A stretch of 64,000 bases of DNA from contig JAFLEI010000022.1 in the NCBI GenBank assembly GCA_017301975.1, positions 58,753 to 122,752 on the forward strand, in the 5' to 3' direction. Positions 1 through 8,088 of the stretch are shown one piece after another; position 1 is the first letter of the stretch; each line of letters starts with the position of its first letter. The DNA comes from Verrucomicrobiota bacterium (GTDB lineage: Bacteria; Verrucomicrobiota; Verrucomicrobiia; Verrucomicrobiales; Verrucomicrobiaceae). Made by a program: the position numbers and the translations under genes. Below the pieces are notes generated by a model. The model did no database searches. It was not told the origin of the DNA and saw only the letters and a program-made list of their open reading frames with translations.

Positions 1-1697
1 AGCGGCTGCTGCCGGTCGTTGGCGTCTTCTTCGTGTTTCGCCAGCGCCGTGGCGATGGGCCAGCGAGATTCGAGGGGGAAGTTTTGAAGTGCAGAGGAGA
101 TGTGAAGGCGGACGAGACCGTCGGTATCATCCTTGGCCAGTTCGGTGAACCGCTTCAGATACCAGGCGATATCCTCGTCTTCTGGACTGACATTTTCCGG
201 AGCGCGGGGGCGCTTGTTCCAAACCAAATTGAATGCCTGAATCACATGCTTGTCCTTGTCCTTGGCTGAGAGGGCCATTCTAAAGAGCGCCTCGGCTCGC
301 AGATCGTCCTCCTGATTTCGCATGGGATCTGCTCCCTCAAACCTGAGTCTGCGGTGCATTCTCGTCCACCAATTGTTCTTGAGGAGTTCGTCGGATGGGA
401 TGGTTTCGAGGCTGGCATAAGCCTTGGGCTCAATTTTCTTCTGTTCCCCATACACTATCTTGTAAATGCGTCCGCTCGTCCGGTGCACGCCGTCATTGTC
501 ATGGCACTCACCGCTGTCGCTCCAGTCGGACACGACCACATTGCCATCAGGGCAGGTCAGAAGGTCGATTCCACGGAACCATTTGTCCTTCGCCTGCATG
601 AAATCGGGCGCATGCTTGCCCACGTAGCCGCAGCCCTGGCGCTCCAGACGGTCTATGTTGATGCGGTTGCCGTGCAGGTTGCAGGTGAGCATGGCTCCCT
701 CGTATTCCTTCGGCCAGACTCCACCTTGGTAAATGAGCATGCCCACGTGCGCGTGCCCGCCGCCGAGTTCGAGCGTCTTGTTGCTGATGCCCTTGCGGAT
801 GTCGCTCCAGCTTTCCGAACCATTGTCCCAGTGAAAATGATCCGCCGTTTGCTCGATCACCTCATACACATGGGGATTCAAATGCGTGCCAAACATCCGG
901 CGGTAGTACGCGCCTGGAATCACATGCCACAGGTGGCCGATCACGGTGTTGATCATGAACAGTTCGCCATCGGCATTCCAGTCATGGCCCCAGGAGTTGG
1001 TGCCGCCATGCGCCACGGTTTCCAGAATCTTCAGTGTCGGGTGGTAGCGCCAGATGGCACAGTTCATCTTCACGCGTTTGTCCGCAGGCGTTCCCGGCGC
1101 GCCGACGCTTGAAGTGTCGGTGATGCCATGCCGTCCATACAGCCAGCCGTCCGGTCCCCAGCGCAGTCCATTCACGATGTTGTGACCGATGGTCTTCACA
1201 TTGAATCCATCCAGCAGCACCTCCGGTTCGCCGTCGGGGATGTCATCGCCGTTGTTATCCGCGATGAAGCTCAGCGTGCCGTTGTGCAGCACCCACACGC
1301 CGCCGTAGCCGATCTCCACGCTGGTAAGGTACGCGCCGTTTTCCCAAAACACCTTCCGCTCGTCATGCTTGCCGTCGCCGTTCTTGTCTTCCAGAATGAT
1401 GATGCGGTCCCGCAGCTTCGTGTCCCAGCGCATGGGGTTCTCCGCGTAGGTGTAGTTTTCCGCCACCCACAGACGGCCTTTTTTGTCCCAGCTCATGGCG
1501 ATCGGCTGCTGCACATCGGGCTCGGCGGCAAACACCACGCATTTAAAGCCCTTCGGCAGCTCCATCGTCCGCGCCACCTCTTCCGCCGGCATCGGGTCAC
1601 CTTTTTCAGTGTTGAACGGTTTCGGGAACTCATCCGCCAAAGCAGCGAGAGTTGAAAAGGACAAGAATGACAGAAAGGCGGCGTGACGTATGCTCAT
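1..1697 (-). CDS. PVC-type secreted dehydrogenase (membrane-bound dehydrogenase domain), C-terminus outside window
   Basis: The minus strand is open from an ATG at 1697 to the window edge (about 565 residues) with no stop. The protein begins MSIRHAAFLSFLSFSTLAALA, a signal peptide with an Ala-Leu-Ala cleavage site. It continues with the beta-propeller pattern of the PVC membrane-bound dehydrogenase family (sorbosone-dehydrogenase-like): LPKGFKCVVFAAEPDV, RLWVAENYTYAENP, DKNGDGKHDERKVF, NGLRWGPDGWLYGRHG, LLTCPDGNVVVSDWSD. Family members are large exported proteins of Planctomycetes and Verrucomicrobia, often with HEAT repeats and a C-terminal cytochrome c domain, which would lie beyond position 1. 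The substrate is unknown. It is divergent from the protease gene at 1754, leaving 56 bp for both promoters. Confidence 0.88.
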   Translation of the reverse strand, partial: MSIRHAAFLSFLSFSTLAALADEFPKPFNTEKGDPMPAEEVARTMELPKGFKCVVFAAEPDVQQPIAMSWDKKGRLWVAENYTYAENPMRWDTKLRDRIIILEDKNGDGKHDERKVFWENGAYLTSVEIGYGGVWVLHNGTLSFIADNNGDDIPDGEPEVLLDGFNVKTIGHNIVNGLRWGPDGWLYGRHGITDTSSVGAPGTPADKRVKMNCAIWRYHPTLKILETVAHGGTNSWGHDWNADGELFMINTVIGHLWHVIPGAYYRRMFGTHLNPHVYEVIEQTADHFHWDNGSESWSDIRKGISNKTLELGGGHAHVGMLIYQGGVWPKEYEGAMLTCNLHGNRINIDRLERQGCGYVGKHAPDFMQAKDKWFRGIDLLTCPDGNVVVSDWSDSGECHDNDGVHRTSGRIYKIVYGEQKKIEPKAYASLETIPSDELLKNNWWTRMHRRLRFEGADPMRNQEDDLRAEALFRMALSAKDKDKHVIQAFNLVWNKRPRAPENVSPEDEDIAWYLKRFTELAKDDTDGLVRLHISSALQNFPLESRWPIATALAKHEEDANDRQQP

Positions 1698-1753
1698 AAA
1701 CGAAAGTGGACCTTTCCAAACGCCCGGCTCGTACGCAATCTTCAAATCATCCC

Positions 1754-3970
1754 ATGAAACACACCCTCTTTTCTCTTGTCGTGTTTTCCATGGTTTTTGG
1801 GGGACCTCTCACCGCTGCCCCCAAGGGAGCCGCCAGACCCAAAAGCCCCGCCTCCCTCACCGCAGCCGAACTCGCCGCGACCATCCGTCCCTCGCTGGTC
1901 AAAATCACCCAGATCGGCCGGGAGGGCACCGACGGCATCGGTTCCGGCTTCGTCGTGAGCGCTGACGGCCTCATCGCCACCAATTTGCATGTCATTGGCG
2001 AGGCCCGGCGGCTGCAAATCGAGATGCATGATGGAAAAACCCACGATGTGACCGTCGTCCAGGCCAGCGACAGCCATCACGATCTCGCCTTGCTCAAAAT
2101 TGACGCCAAAGGACTCAAGCCTCTGCCCCTGGGAGATTCCAGCAAAGTCCGCCAGGGCGAACCCATCGTCGCCATGGGCGCTCCGGAAGGCCTGGGTTTC
2201 AGCATTGTACAGGGCGTGCTCTCTGCCACGCGCGAGGTGGATGGCCAGGAAATGCTGCAGGTGGCCGTGCCTATTGAGAAGGGCAACAGCGGCGGCCCGT
2301 TGCTCGACATGCAGGGGAACGTGCTGGGTCTGCTGACGCTGAAATCCCTCAAAACGGACAACCTCGGCTTTGCCATGCCGGTCAACGAACTCAAAATGCT
2401 CATCGAGAAGCCCAACCCGGTGCCCATGTCCCGCTGGCTGACCATTGGTGCGCTGAACCCGAAGCAGTGGCAGACCTATCTGGGCGCGCAGTGGACGCAG
2501 CATGCCGGCGTCATTCGCTCCGAGTTTCCCGGCGCTGGCTTCGGTGGTCGGGCGCTTTGCCTTTCCACCCAAAAAGTGCCCGAGGGCACCTTTGAGATCG
2601 CTGTGACGGTGCGGCTCGATGATGAGTCCGGTGCCGCCGGACTCACCTTTTGCTCGGATGGCGCGGACAAGCACTACGGCTTCTATGCCTCGGGGGGCAA
2701 AATGCGCCTCACCCGTTTTGACGGCCCGGATGTCTATTCCTGGACCATCCTGGCCGATGTCCCGAGCGATGCCTACAAAGCCGGGGAATGGAACACTCTG
2801 CGTGTCCGGGTTGAGCCGGAGCGCATCGTCTGCTTTGTGAACGGGAAGCAGGCCATCGAAAGCGACGATGCCGGCCTGCGTGGTGGCGCAGCCGGTTTAT
2901 GCAAATTCAGGACGACGGTGGCGCAGTTTCGCAATTTCCGTATCGGCACCGATCTCGCTGAAAAGCCGCTGCAGCCCGAACTCGCCTCCCAGCTCCGCTC
3001 CAAGGTGGAGGAATACATCGCCGATTCAGCCACCGCCGACAAAACCCTCGACGGCCTGCTGGAAAACCCCGCCGCCGCCCGTCGCGTACTGGTGGAACAA
3101 CGACGCAGGCTGGAGGAGGAGGCAGCAAAACTGCGCGAACTCGAGCACGAACTGCACCGCCGCGCGATGACCAAGGAAATCCTCGCCGAGCTCGCCAAGC
3201 CTGAGCCGGAGATCAATCTGCTGCGCTGCGCCCTGCTGCTGGCGCGGCATGACAATCCGGAGATCGACATCGCCACCTATCTCAACAGCTTCAAGGCCAT
3301 GGTCCTGGATCTCAAGGACGATCCTGAAATCAGCAAGGGCACCATTCCGGCCGTCAAACGCCTCAACCGATACCTCTTTGAAGAGAACGGTTTTCACGGC
3401 AGCCGTGGCGACTACGGCAGCCGCTCCAACAGCTACCTCAACGAGGTCATTGATGATCGCGAAGGCCTGCCCATCACATTGAGCCTGCTCTATGTCGAGC
3501 TTGCTTCCGCGCTCGGCGTGCAGGGGGTGTTTGGCGTTCCGCTCCCGGGCAAATTCATGGTGGGTTATCGCGAGGGGCCTGAAGGCGAACTCCAGCTCGT
3601 GGATGTCTTTGAGCACGGCAAGCTCGTCACGGTCGAACAGGCGGCCCTTGATCTTACCGAAGACGGTCATTTTCCGGAAGGCGCACTCGCCCCCACCACC
3701 AAGCAGGCCATTCTGCTGCGCAATCTGATGAGCAGCGTGTTTGATGACAGCCGCTCCCTGCGCGAGTCGCTGCCCTATTTGAACCTTGTCCTTGCCATTG
3801 ATCCCCAGTCCGCTGCCGAACGCCTCACCCGCGCCCAGATGCGCCAGCGTCTGGGAGAAAAAACAGGGGCTCGCGAAGACGTGACCTGGCTGATCAACAA
3901 CTTCCCCGAAGACGGCCCGCCCGAGCTGATGCAACAGCTCGACCGCTGGCTGCAGTCGCTGCGGGACTAA
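1754..3970 (+). CDS. Trypsin-like (S1C) serine protease fused to a LamG-like domain and a SirB1 transglutaminase-like domain
   Basis: Secreted protein of 738 aa. The start at 1754 is chosen because it opens the signal peptide (MKHTLFSLVVFSMVFGG); 16 more codons are open upstream. Residues 40-235 are a DegP/HtrA-type protease with the full triad: His79 in TNLHV, Asp110 in HHDLALLKI and Ser179 in GNSGGPLLD. No PDZ domain follows. Instead, about residues 250-410 look like a concanavalin/LamG-type jelly roll (GLTFCSDGADKHYGFYASG). After a charged helical linker, residues 500-700 match the SirB1/transglutaminase-like family (EVIDDREGLPITLSLLYVEL, GVPLPGKFMVGY) with a TPR-like tail. A periplasmic quality-control or peptide-processing role is inferred. 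Gene boundaries are clear; the domain combination is unusual. Confidence 0.88.
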   Translation: MKHTLFSLVVFSMVFGGPLTAAPKGAARPKSPASLTAAELAATIRPSLVKITQIGREGTDGIGSGFVVSADGLIATNLHVIGEARRLQIEMHDGKTHDVTVVQASDSHHDLALLKIDAKGLKPLPLGDSSKVRQGEPIVAMGAPEGLGFSIVQGVLSATREVDGQEMLQVAVPIEKGNSGGPLLDMQGNVLGLLTLKSLKTDNLGFAMPVNELKMLIEKPNPVPMSRWLTIGALNPKQWQTYLGAQWTQHAGVIRSEFPGAGFGGRALCLSTQKVPEGTFEIAVTVRLDDESGAAGLTFCSDGADKHYGFYASGGKMRLTRFDGPDVYSWTILADVPSDAYKAGEWNTLRVRVEPERIVCFVNGKQAIESDDAGLRGGAAGLCKFRTTVAQFRNFRIGTDLAEKPLQPELASQLRSKVEEYIADSATADKTLDGLLENPAAARRVLVEQRRRLEEEAAKLRELEHELHRRAMTKEILAELAKPEPEINLLRCALLLARHDNPEIDIATYLNSFKAMVLDLKDDPEISKGTIPAVKRLNRYLFEENGFHGSRGDYGSRSNSYLNEVIDDREGLPITLSLLYVELASALGVQGVFGVPLPGKFMVGYREGPEGELQLVDVFEHGKLVTVEQAALDLTEDGHFPEGALAPTTKQAILLRNLMSSVFDDSRSLRESLPYLNLVLAIDPQSAAERLTRAQMRQRLGEKTGAREDVTWLINNFPEDGPPELMQQLDRWLQSLRD

Positions 3971-3977
3971 AAGTTGT

Positions 3978-4033
3978 CCAGTTGCGCCGCAACTGGAGGA
4001 AAAAATGGACCCGACCAGTTGCGGCGCAACTGG
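3978..4033. repeat. Pair of inverted 19-bp near-perfect palindromes
   Basis: CCAGTTGCGCCGCAACTGG at 3978-3996 is followed 18 bp later by its exact reverse complement, CCAGTTGCGGCGCAACTGG, at 4015-4033. Each copy is itself a palindrome apart from the central base, and the two together can form one long hairpin. They fill the gap between convergent stops (3970 on + and 4035 on -). No T-run follows, so a factor-independent terminator is not clear. A bidirectional transcript-end or REP-like element is possible. Confidence 0.75.
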
Positions 4034-4034
4034 A

Positions 4035-4874
4035 CTACTTAAATCCCGCCAGCCGCACTCCAAACAGCCACCGAAACGGCGGCTTCAGCGCCAGGGCCTT
4101 CCGCAGACCATGCGGCAGGAGGCTCAGCAGCTTTTCGCAAATCACTGCAGGCCAGGTGGGCAGCAGCATGAATTTGCCATGCCCGCCGAAAATGATGCGT
4201 GTTTTGGCAAAGCCAACCTGCCGGAAAAGCGCGGACAAATCCCCCACCGTGTATTCCTTGAGGTGAAACCCCTTCGCCTCCCGATCAATGATGCAACTGA
4301 TGTCGTGCGGTCCGGTCAGGCGGCTGGGGGTGATGCAAAGATAGACGCCGCCGGGTGCCAGCGCGGTATAAAGGTGGCGCAACTGCTCCACGGCATCGTC
4401 TGGATGCAGGTGCTCCATCAACTGGTTGCTGTAGGCCACGTTCACGCTGCCCGGTTCCACAGGAATTGTGCTGCCGTCAGAGAGCACCAGCCGCAGGTTT
4501 TCCGGCAGCACGCGTTTGCGGGTGATCTCATCGGACACATCCACCGCCAGCACCTGGGAAACTTGTGCCGCCACCGTTTTGGCCAGCTCACAATCTCCCG
4601 GCCCAACTTCAAGGAACACCGTTTTCGGCGTCAAAAAGGGCGTCAGGATCTCCATCTTCTCCGCCACATCGGCCGCCAGCCGTTCGGGGGAGGACTTGTT
4701 TGTGTGCTGCGGATGCGCAGGCACACGTTTGAAGAGTTCGTCATAGACTTCCGAATAGAGCGTGCGGCGCTGTTCCTTGGTCGCATTTCGCAGCCGGTCC
4801 GCGAGTTCGCGCTCCACTTCATAGTGCTGGCGGAGCTGTTCCGGGGTGCGGGAATCGGTGACGGTGACGGGCAT
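4035..4874 (-). CDS. Class I SAM-dependent methyltransferase
   Basis: The 279-aa protein has the Methyltransf_11 fold. The SAM-binding glycine loop VFLEVGPGDCEL lies at residues 87-97, the acidic end of strand beta2 is in VLAVDVSDE, and post-motif sequence includes YSNQLMEHLHPDDAVEQL and LAPGGVYLCITPSRL. The HL.PDD segment is typical of small-molecule or lipid methyltransferases, but nothing identifies the substrate. There is no signal peptide, so it is probably cytoplasmic. The C-terminus has a basic and aromatic stretch (LRKALALKPPFRWLFG) that might contact membrane. It converges on the protease gene across the palindrome pair. Confidence 0.82.
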   Translation of the reverse strand: MPVTVTDSRTPEQLRQHYEVERELADRLRNATKEQRRTLYSEVYDELFKRVPAHPQHTNKSSPERLAADVAEKMEILTPFLTPKTVFLEVGPGDCELAKTVAAQVSQVLAVDVSDEITRKRVLPENLRLVLSDGSTIPVEPGSVNVAYSNQLMEHLHPDDAVEQLRHLYTALAPGGVYLCITPSRLTGPHDISCIIDREAKGFHLKEYTVGDLSALFRQVGFAKTRIIFGGHGKFMLLPTWPAVICEKLLSLLPHGLRKALALKPPFRWLFGVRLAGFK

Positions 4875-4971
4875 GGGTGGCTAAAAGCTAAGCGCCAGAT
4901 CCGGTTCAGGCAAGTGGCGTGCATGCACCAAGAGCTGGGGGCTGCCGGTCATCGCCCTCGCGCCGCCCCAC

Positions 4972-5382
4972 TCACTCGCTGACGAAGCGGTAGAACAGCA
5001 GCTTTTTGGACAAAGGCAGGAAGACCTTTCTGGCTGCGGCCTGATGAACGGGATGAGCATTGTAGCGCTGGCGGGCGGCTTCGTCTTCAAAGCTGAGGAT
5101 GAAACAGAGGTCATAACTGGTGTCTGAAAAAGGGCCGCCGATGCCATCGCTGCGCCCCACGCGCACCTGCTTGACCTCGGGGATGGAACAGCCAAAGGAA
5201 TGCACGGCTTCGATGATTTTCTGCCGTTCCGCCTTGCTGCCTGAGTTCTTTAACCAGACGAGGCCGACTTGATGCAGCTTGCCTGTTTCAGCCTGAGTTT
5301 GCGGTGGAGACAGGGTGCAGGTGGAGAAAAGCAAGAGCGCCGAGGCAAGCAGGTGGAGTCGAGTAATAATAGAATATGACAT
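4972..5382 (-). CDS. Dabb (stress-responsive alpha/beta barrel) domain protein, exported
   Basis: The 136-aa reading starts at ATG 5382, which opens a hydrophobic leader (MSYSIITRLHLLASALLLFSTC). The frame is open further upstream but that part overlaps the neighbouring SDR gene and is rich in Arg/Pro, so it is not used. Residues from about 39 match the Dabb ferredoxin-like barrel: KLHQVGLVWLKN near the start, SYDLCFILSFEDEAARQRYNAHPVHQA in the middle and LPLSKKLLFYRFVSE at the end. Family members are dimers of uncertain role. The cysteine at the end of the leader could be a lipid anchor, but the lipobox is poor. It lies 61 bp downstream of the SDR gene and is probably co-transcribed. Confidence 0.75.
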   Translation of the reverse strand: MSYSIITRLHLLASALLLFSTCTLSPPQTQAETGKLHQVGLVWLKNSGSKAERQKIIEAVHSFGCSIPEVKQVRVGRSDGIGGPFSDTSYDLCFILSFEDEAARQRYNAHPVHQAAARKVFLPLSKKLLFYRFVSE

Positions 5383-5443
5383 AATATGTAATGGTTTGCA
5401 GGTGAGTGAAAAATCTGCTGTCCAAGATGGGAAGGGCTGCAGG

Positions 5444-6244
5444 TCAGGCCACCGGCACGGTGCCGCCATCGATGGTGTAGTCGGCTCCGTGAATGGCGGC
5501 CGCACGCTCTGATGCCAGAAAGGCGACCAGTTCCGCCACCTCCCACGGCCAGGCAGGTCTGCCGATGGGGATGCCGCCCAGGGCTGCGAGGATGCCCTGG
5601 CGGGCCGTCTCCTCATCCGTGCCGCCACTTTCTGCCAGCCGCTTTACCAGCGCTTCGGACGCCGTCGTGTAGATCCAGCCGGGGGAGACAGATGTGACGC
5701 GTACGCCTTTGGGGCCGAGCTCTTTTGACAAAGCCTTGCTGTAGGTGGTGAGCGCCGCCTTCGCTGCGGCATAGGCAGTGGTGGAATCTGGTAGCGGAAG
5801 CCGGTGCTGGATGGAGGAGATGTGGATCACCACCCCACAGCCGCGGCCGACCATGCCCGGCACCAGCCCCCGGTCCAGGCGCACGGCGGCCAGCAGGTTC
5901 AGACTCAGCTCATCCAGCCAGAGATCATCCGTCAAGGCGGCAAATCCGCCTCCAGGAGCGTGTGAGCCGCCCAAATTATGAATCAGGATGTCCACGCCAC
6001 CCAGCTCCTGGGTGATGCGAGTGGAGACGTCTGCAGCGCCCTCCGGCGAAGCCAGGTCCGCCGCGATGAAACGTGCGGGCAGGTCCGCATCCGCCGATGG
6101 CGAGCGGGCGGTGGTGACCACCTGCGCCCCCGCTGCTGCGAGTCTGCGCACGATGGCCTCGCCCGCGCCCTTGGTGCCTCCGCTGACCAGGACTCGTTTC
6201 CCGGCGAATTCGGAGGGATCGATGGTGAAGGTGGGCGTTTTCAT
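5444..6244 (-). CDS. SDR-family NAD(P)-dependent oxidoreductase
   Basis: The 266-aa protein is a classical short-chain dehydrogenase. The cofactor loop is SGGTKGAG at residues 21-28, a variant of TGxxxGxG. HNLGG follows strand beta4, Ser143-Ser144 lies in HISSIQ, and the catalytic Tyr158 and Lys162 lie in YAAAK. The C-terminus ends IHGADYTIDGGTVPVA, as usual in the family. Its ATG overlaps the stop of the SnoaL-like gene (ATGA), so the two are translationally coupled. The HxlR regulator reads divergently from the other side of the SnoaL gene, which suggests a small inducible oxidoreductase unit. Substrate unknown. Confidence 0.9.
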   Translation of the reverse strand: MKTPTFTIDPSEFAGKRVLVSGGTKGAGEAIVRRLAAAGAQVVTTARSPSADADLPARFIAADLASPEGAADVSTRITQELGGVDILIHNLGGSHAPGGGFAALTDDLWLDELSLNLLAAVRLDRGLVPGMVGRGCGVVIHISSIQHRLPLPDSTTAYAAAKAALTTYSKALSKELGPKGVRVTSVSPGWIYTTASEALVKRLAESGGTDEETARQGILAALGGIPIGRPAWPWEVAELVAFLASERAAAIHGADYTIDGGTVPVA

Positions 6245-6573
6245 TGGATGGAGAGGTGGGTGATTTTTTCGCCGGCGACGGTGAAGGTGTAGCCGAGCTG
6301 CACGGGGCTGCCGGGAAAGGTGCCCGAGACTGTGGCTGTGGCGATGAAGGCGCCTGCATCAGCGGTGGCGGCCACGTGGGTCACTTCGGCCTTGGGCTGG
6401 TATTTGTGCGTCGTCTCTTCGATCCATTGGCGGATGGCATCTGTGCCCACATGATCATGGTTTTCATCATGCACCCGGGCATCGGGCGCGAAGCAGGCGG
6501 CGGCATCATCGAGACGGCGTTCATTGACGGCGGCGAAGTAGGCGGAAAGCACTTGGGGAGGTGTTGTATTCAT
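6241..6573 (-). CDS. SnoaL-like / NTF2-like family protein
   Basis: The 110-aa protein starts at ATG 6573 (MNTTPPQVLSAYFAAVNERR). An upstream extension is open but would cover the promoter region shared with the divergent regulator. The sequence shows the NTF2-like cone fold: an opening helix, DAAACFAPDARVHDENHDHVG, then DAIRQWIEETTHKYQPKAEV, then strands rich in Ala/Thr ending in LGYTFTVAGEKITHLSIQ. These domains act as small hydrolases or isomerases or as binding modules. It is the first gene of the group with the SDR and Dabb genes and overlaps the SDR start by 4 nt. Confidence 0.82.
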   Translation of the reverse strand: MNTTPPQVLSAYFAAVNERRLDDAAACFAPDARVHDENHDHVGTDAIRQWIEETTHKYQPKAEVTHVAATADAGAFIATATVSGTFPGSPVQLGYTFTVAGEKITHLSIQ

Positions 6574-6638
6574 GGTTTTATGATGGAGTTTGGAAGGGGC
6601 GTAGTCAGACCGTCCGTAAAAAGCCAAAGACTTACCAA

Positions 6639-7043
6639 ATGGCAAGAACCCACAAAAAAGTAAGTGTCAAAAATCCTGCGAAGCGCGCAAAAAAAGCCGT
6701 GCAATGGACGCCGCTCACTGCGGCAGAGGGAGTGGAGCGTGCTCTCCGCATGCTGGAGGGCCGCTGGAAGTTTTTGATTCTCTTCCAGCTTTTCGGCGGC
6801 CAGGTGAAGCGCTTTTCCGATCTGGAAAGGGCGATCCCGGCCGTCACTCAGAAGATGCTGGCCCAGCAGCTTCGGCAGCTTGAGAAAGACGGCATCGTCC
6901 ACCGCAAGGTGTATCCGGTGGTGCCGCCAAAGGTGGAGTACTCACTCACGGAGTGGGGGCAGTCACTGTGCCCGGTGCTGGACGCGATTCTGAAATGGGC
7001 GGCGAATCCTCCGCCCGGGGGGAGCGAGGCTGCGGATGCTTGA
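6639..7043 (+). CDS. HxlR-family winged-helix transcriptional regulator
   Basis: The 134-aa reading starts at ATG 6639 (MARTHKKVSVKNPAKRAKKA); earlier in-frame codons lie in the divergent promoter. The HxlR/MarR-like winged helix is seen in RALRMLEGRWKFLILFQLF, RFSDLERAIPAVTQKMLAQQL, LEKDGIVHRKVYPVVPPKVEY and SLTEWGQSL. The cysteine near the domain start that many redox-sensing HxlR proteins carry is not obvious here. The start is 65 bp from the divergent SnoaL-SDR-Dabb group, so autoregulation and control of that group through the shared spacer (6574-6638) is the simple hypothesis. An alkaline N-terminal tail precedes the domain. Confidence 0.88.
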   Translation: MARTHKKVSVKNPAKRAKKAVQWTPLTAAEGVERALRMLEGRWKFLILFQLFGGQVKRFSDLERAIPAVTQKMLAQQLRQLEKDGIVHRKVYPVVPPKVEYSLTEWGQSLCPVLDAILKWAANPPPGGSEAADA

Positions 7044-7098
7044 AAAGCGACGCGTCACGAGCCAGCCGCGCCTTGCTCATTTGGCAGGGTGCTTTAGC

Positions 7099-8079
7099 AT
7101 GGGGGCGATGCTGAAACACCTCCTTCTGCTCTGCCTTTTTGCGCTTGCGGCCCACGCTCAGGATTTGGGGCCGGCCAAGGACGATCCTTCCGTGCCCAAG
7201 GATCGCGACACCATCCTGCGCATCCAGATCTTCCTCGACAAGAACCTCTTTGGCCCGGGCAAGCTGGACGGCGCCGTCGGCGAATTCACGTACAAGGCCG
7301 TGGTGAACTACAATTATGCCCATGGTCATAAGGATCTGTATAACTGGGCGCGAATTCAAACCGCAGCGGAGGCCGAGGTTCCCATCATCTTTGCCGCATT
7401 CAAGATTCAGCCGATCCTGACCCGCTATGTGACCGTTGACCTGCCCGAAGACTACGAGAAGGCCTCGGTTTATCCTTTCATGGCATATCGAAGCATGCTG
7501 GAGCTGATTGCAGAACGGTTTCACACCGATGAGACCTTCCTGGCCGCCATCAATCCCAAAAAGAACCTGGCCACCCTCAAGCCCGGGGACATCATCGTGG
7601 TGCCCAACGTGAAATCCTTTCGCATTGAGGACATCAAGCCCATGCAGGGCTTCAAAACGGACGCGACGCTCAGCAGTCACACGATCGTGGTGGACACCAC
7701 GGAGCGCATGGCCGCCATCTACAGCGACAAGGAGATGATGCTGGCCGCGTTTCCCATCACCCCTGGCAAACCGCAGTTCATCCCGGTCGGCACCTGGAAA
7801 GTGGTGACCATGATGGCCACGCCCACCTTCCGTTACGACAAGCAGTTCCTCGAAGAAGGCGTGCGAGGGGAGGAGGCCTTCCAGATTCCACCCGGGCCGA
7901 ACAGCCCCATCGGCGTCATCTGGTGCGGCCTGAGCAAATCCGGCATCGGCCTGCATGGCACGGCAATGCCGCGCACCATTGGACGCACCCGCAGCGCGGG
8001 CTGTGTCCGCTTTGCCAACTGGGACGCCATTCGTCTTCCTCAACTCATCCGGCCAGGAACGCGCGTCATTGTGCGTTAA
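7099..8079 (+). CDS. L,D-transpeptidase (YkuD) with peptidoglycan-binding-like and LysM-like regions
   Basis: The 326-aa secreted protein forms 3-3 cross-links or anchors proteins in peptidoglycan, by family knowledge. The leader is MLKHLLLLCLFALAAHAQ; ATG 7099 and 7108 are both possible starts. Residues 38-75 resemble a peptidoglycan-binding helical motif (IQIFLDKNLFGPGKLDGAVG). Residues 128-170 resemble LysM (MLELIAERFHTDETFLAAIN, LKPGDIIVVPN). The catalytic YkuD domain spans about 192-326, with His286 (GLHGTAMP) and the SAGCVRF motif giving Cys302 and Arg304, so it looks active. It lies 55 bp after the HxlR gene and 9 bp before the M81 peptidase gene. Confidence 0.9.
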   Translation: MGAMLKHLLLLCLFALAAHAQDLGPAKDDPSVPKDRDTILRIQIFLDKNLFGPGKLDGAVGEFTYKAVVNYNYAHGHKDLYNWARIQTAAEAEVPIIFAAFKIQPILTRYVTVDLPEDYEKASVYPFMAYRSMLELIAERFHTDETFLAAINPKKNLATLKPGDIIVVPNVKSFRIEDIKPMQGFKTDATLSSHTIVVDTTERMAAIYSDKEMMLAAFPITPGKPQFIPVGTWKVVTMMATPTFRYDKQFLEEGVRGEEAFQIPPGPNSPIGVIWCGLSKSGIGLHGTAMPRTIGRTRSAGCVRFANWDAIRLPQLIRPGTRVIVR

Positions 8080-8088
8080 TCTTCTACC

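Noticed and set aside
354..1655. Two + strand open frames (252 and 175 aa) opposite the first gene
   Set aside because: They are antisense to a continuous minus-strand frame that has a signal peptide and clear PVC dehydrogenase sequence.
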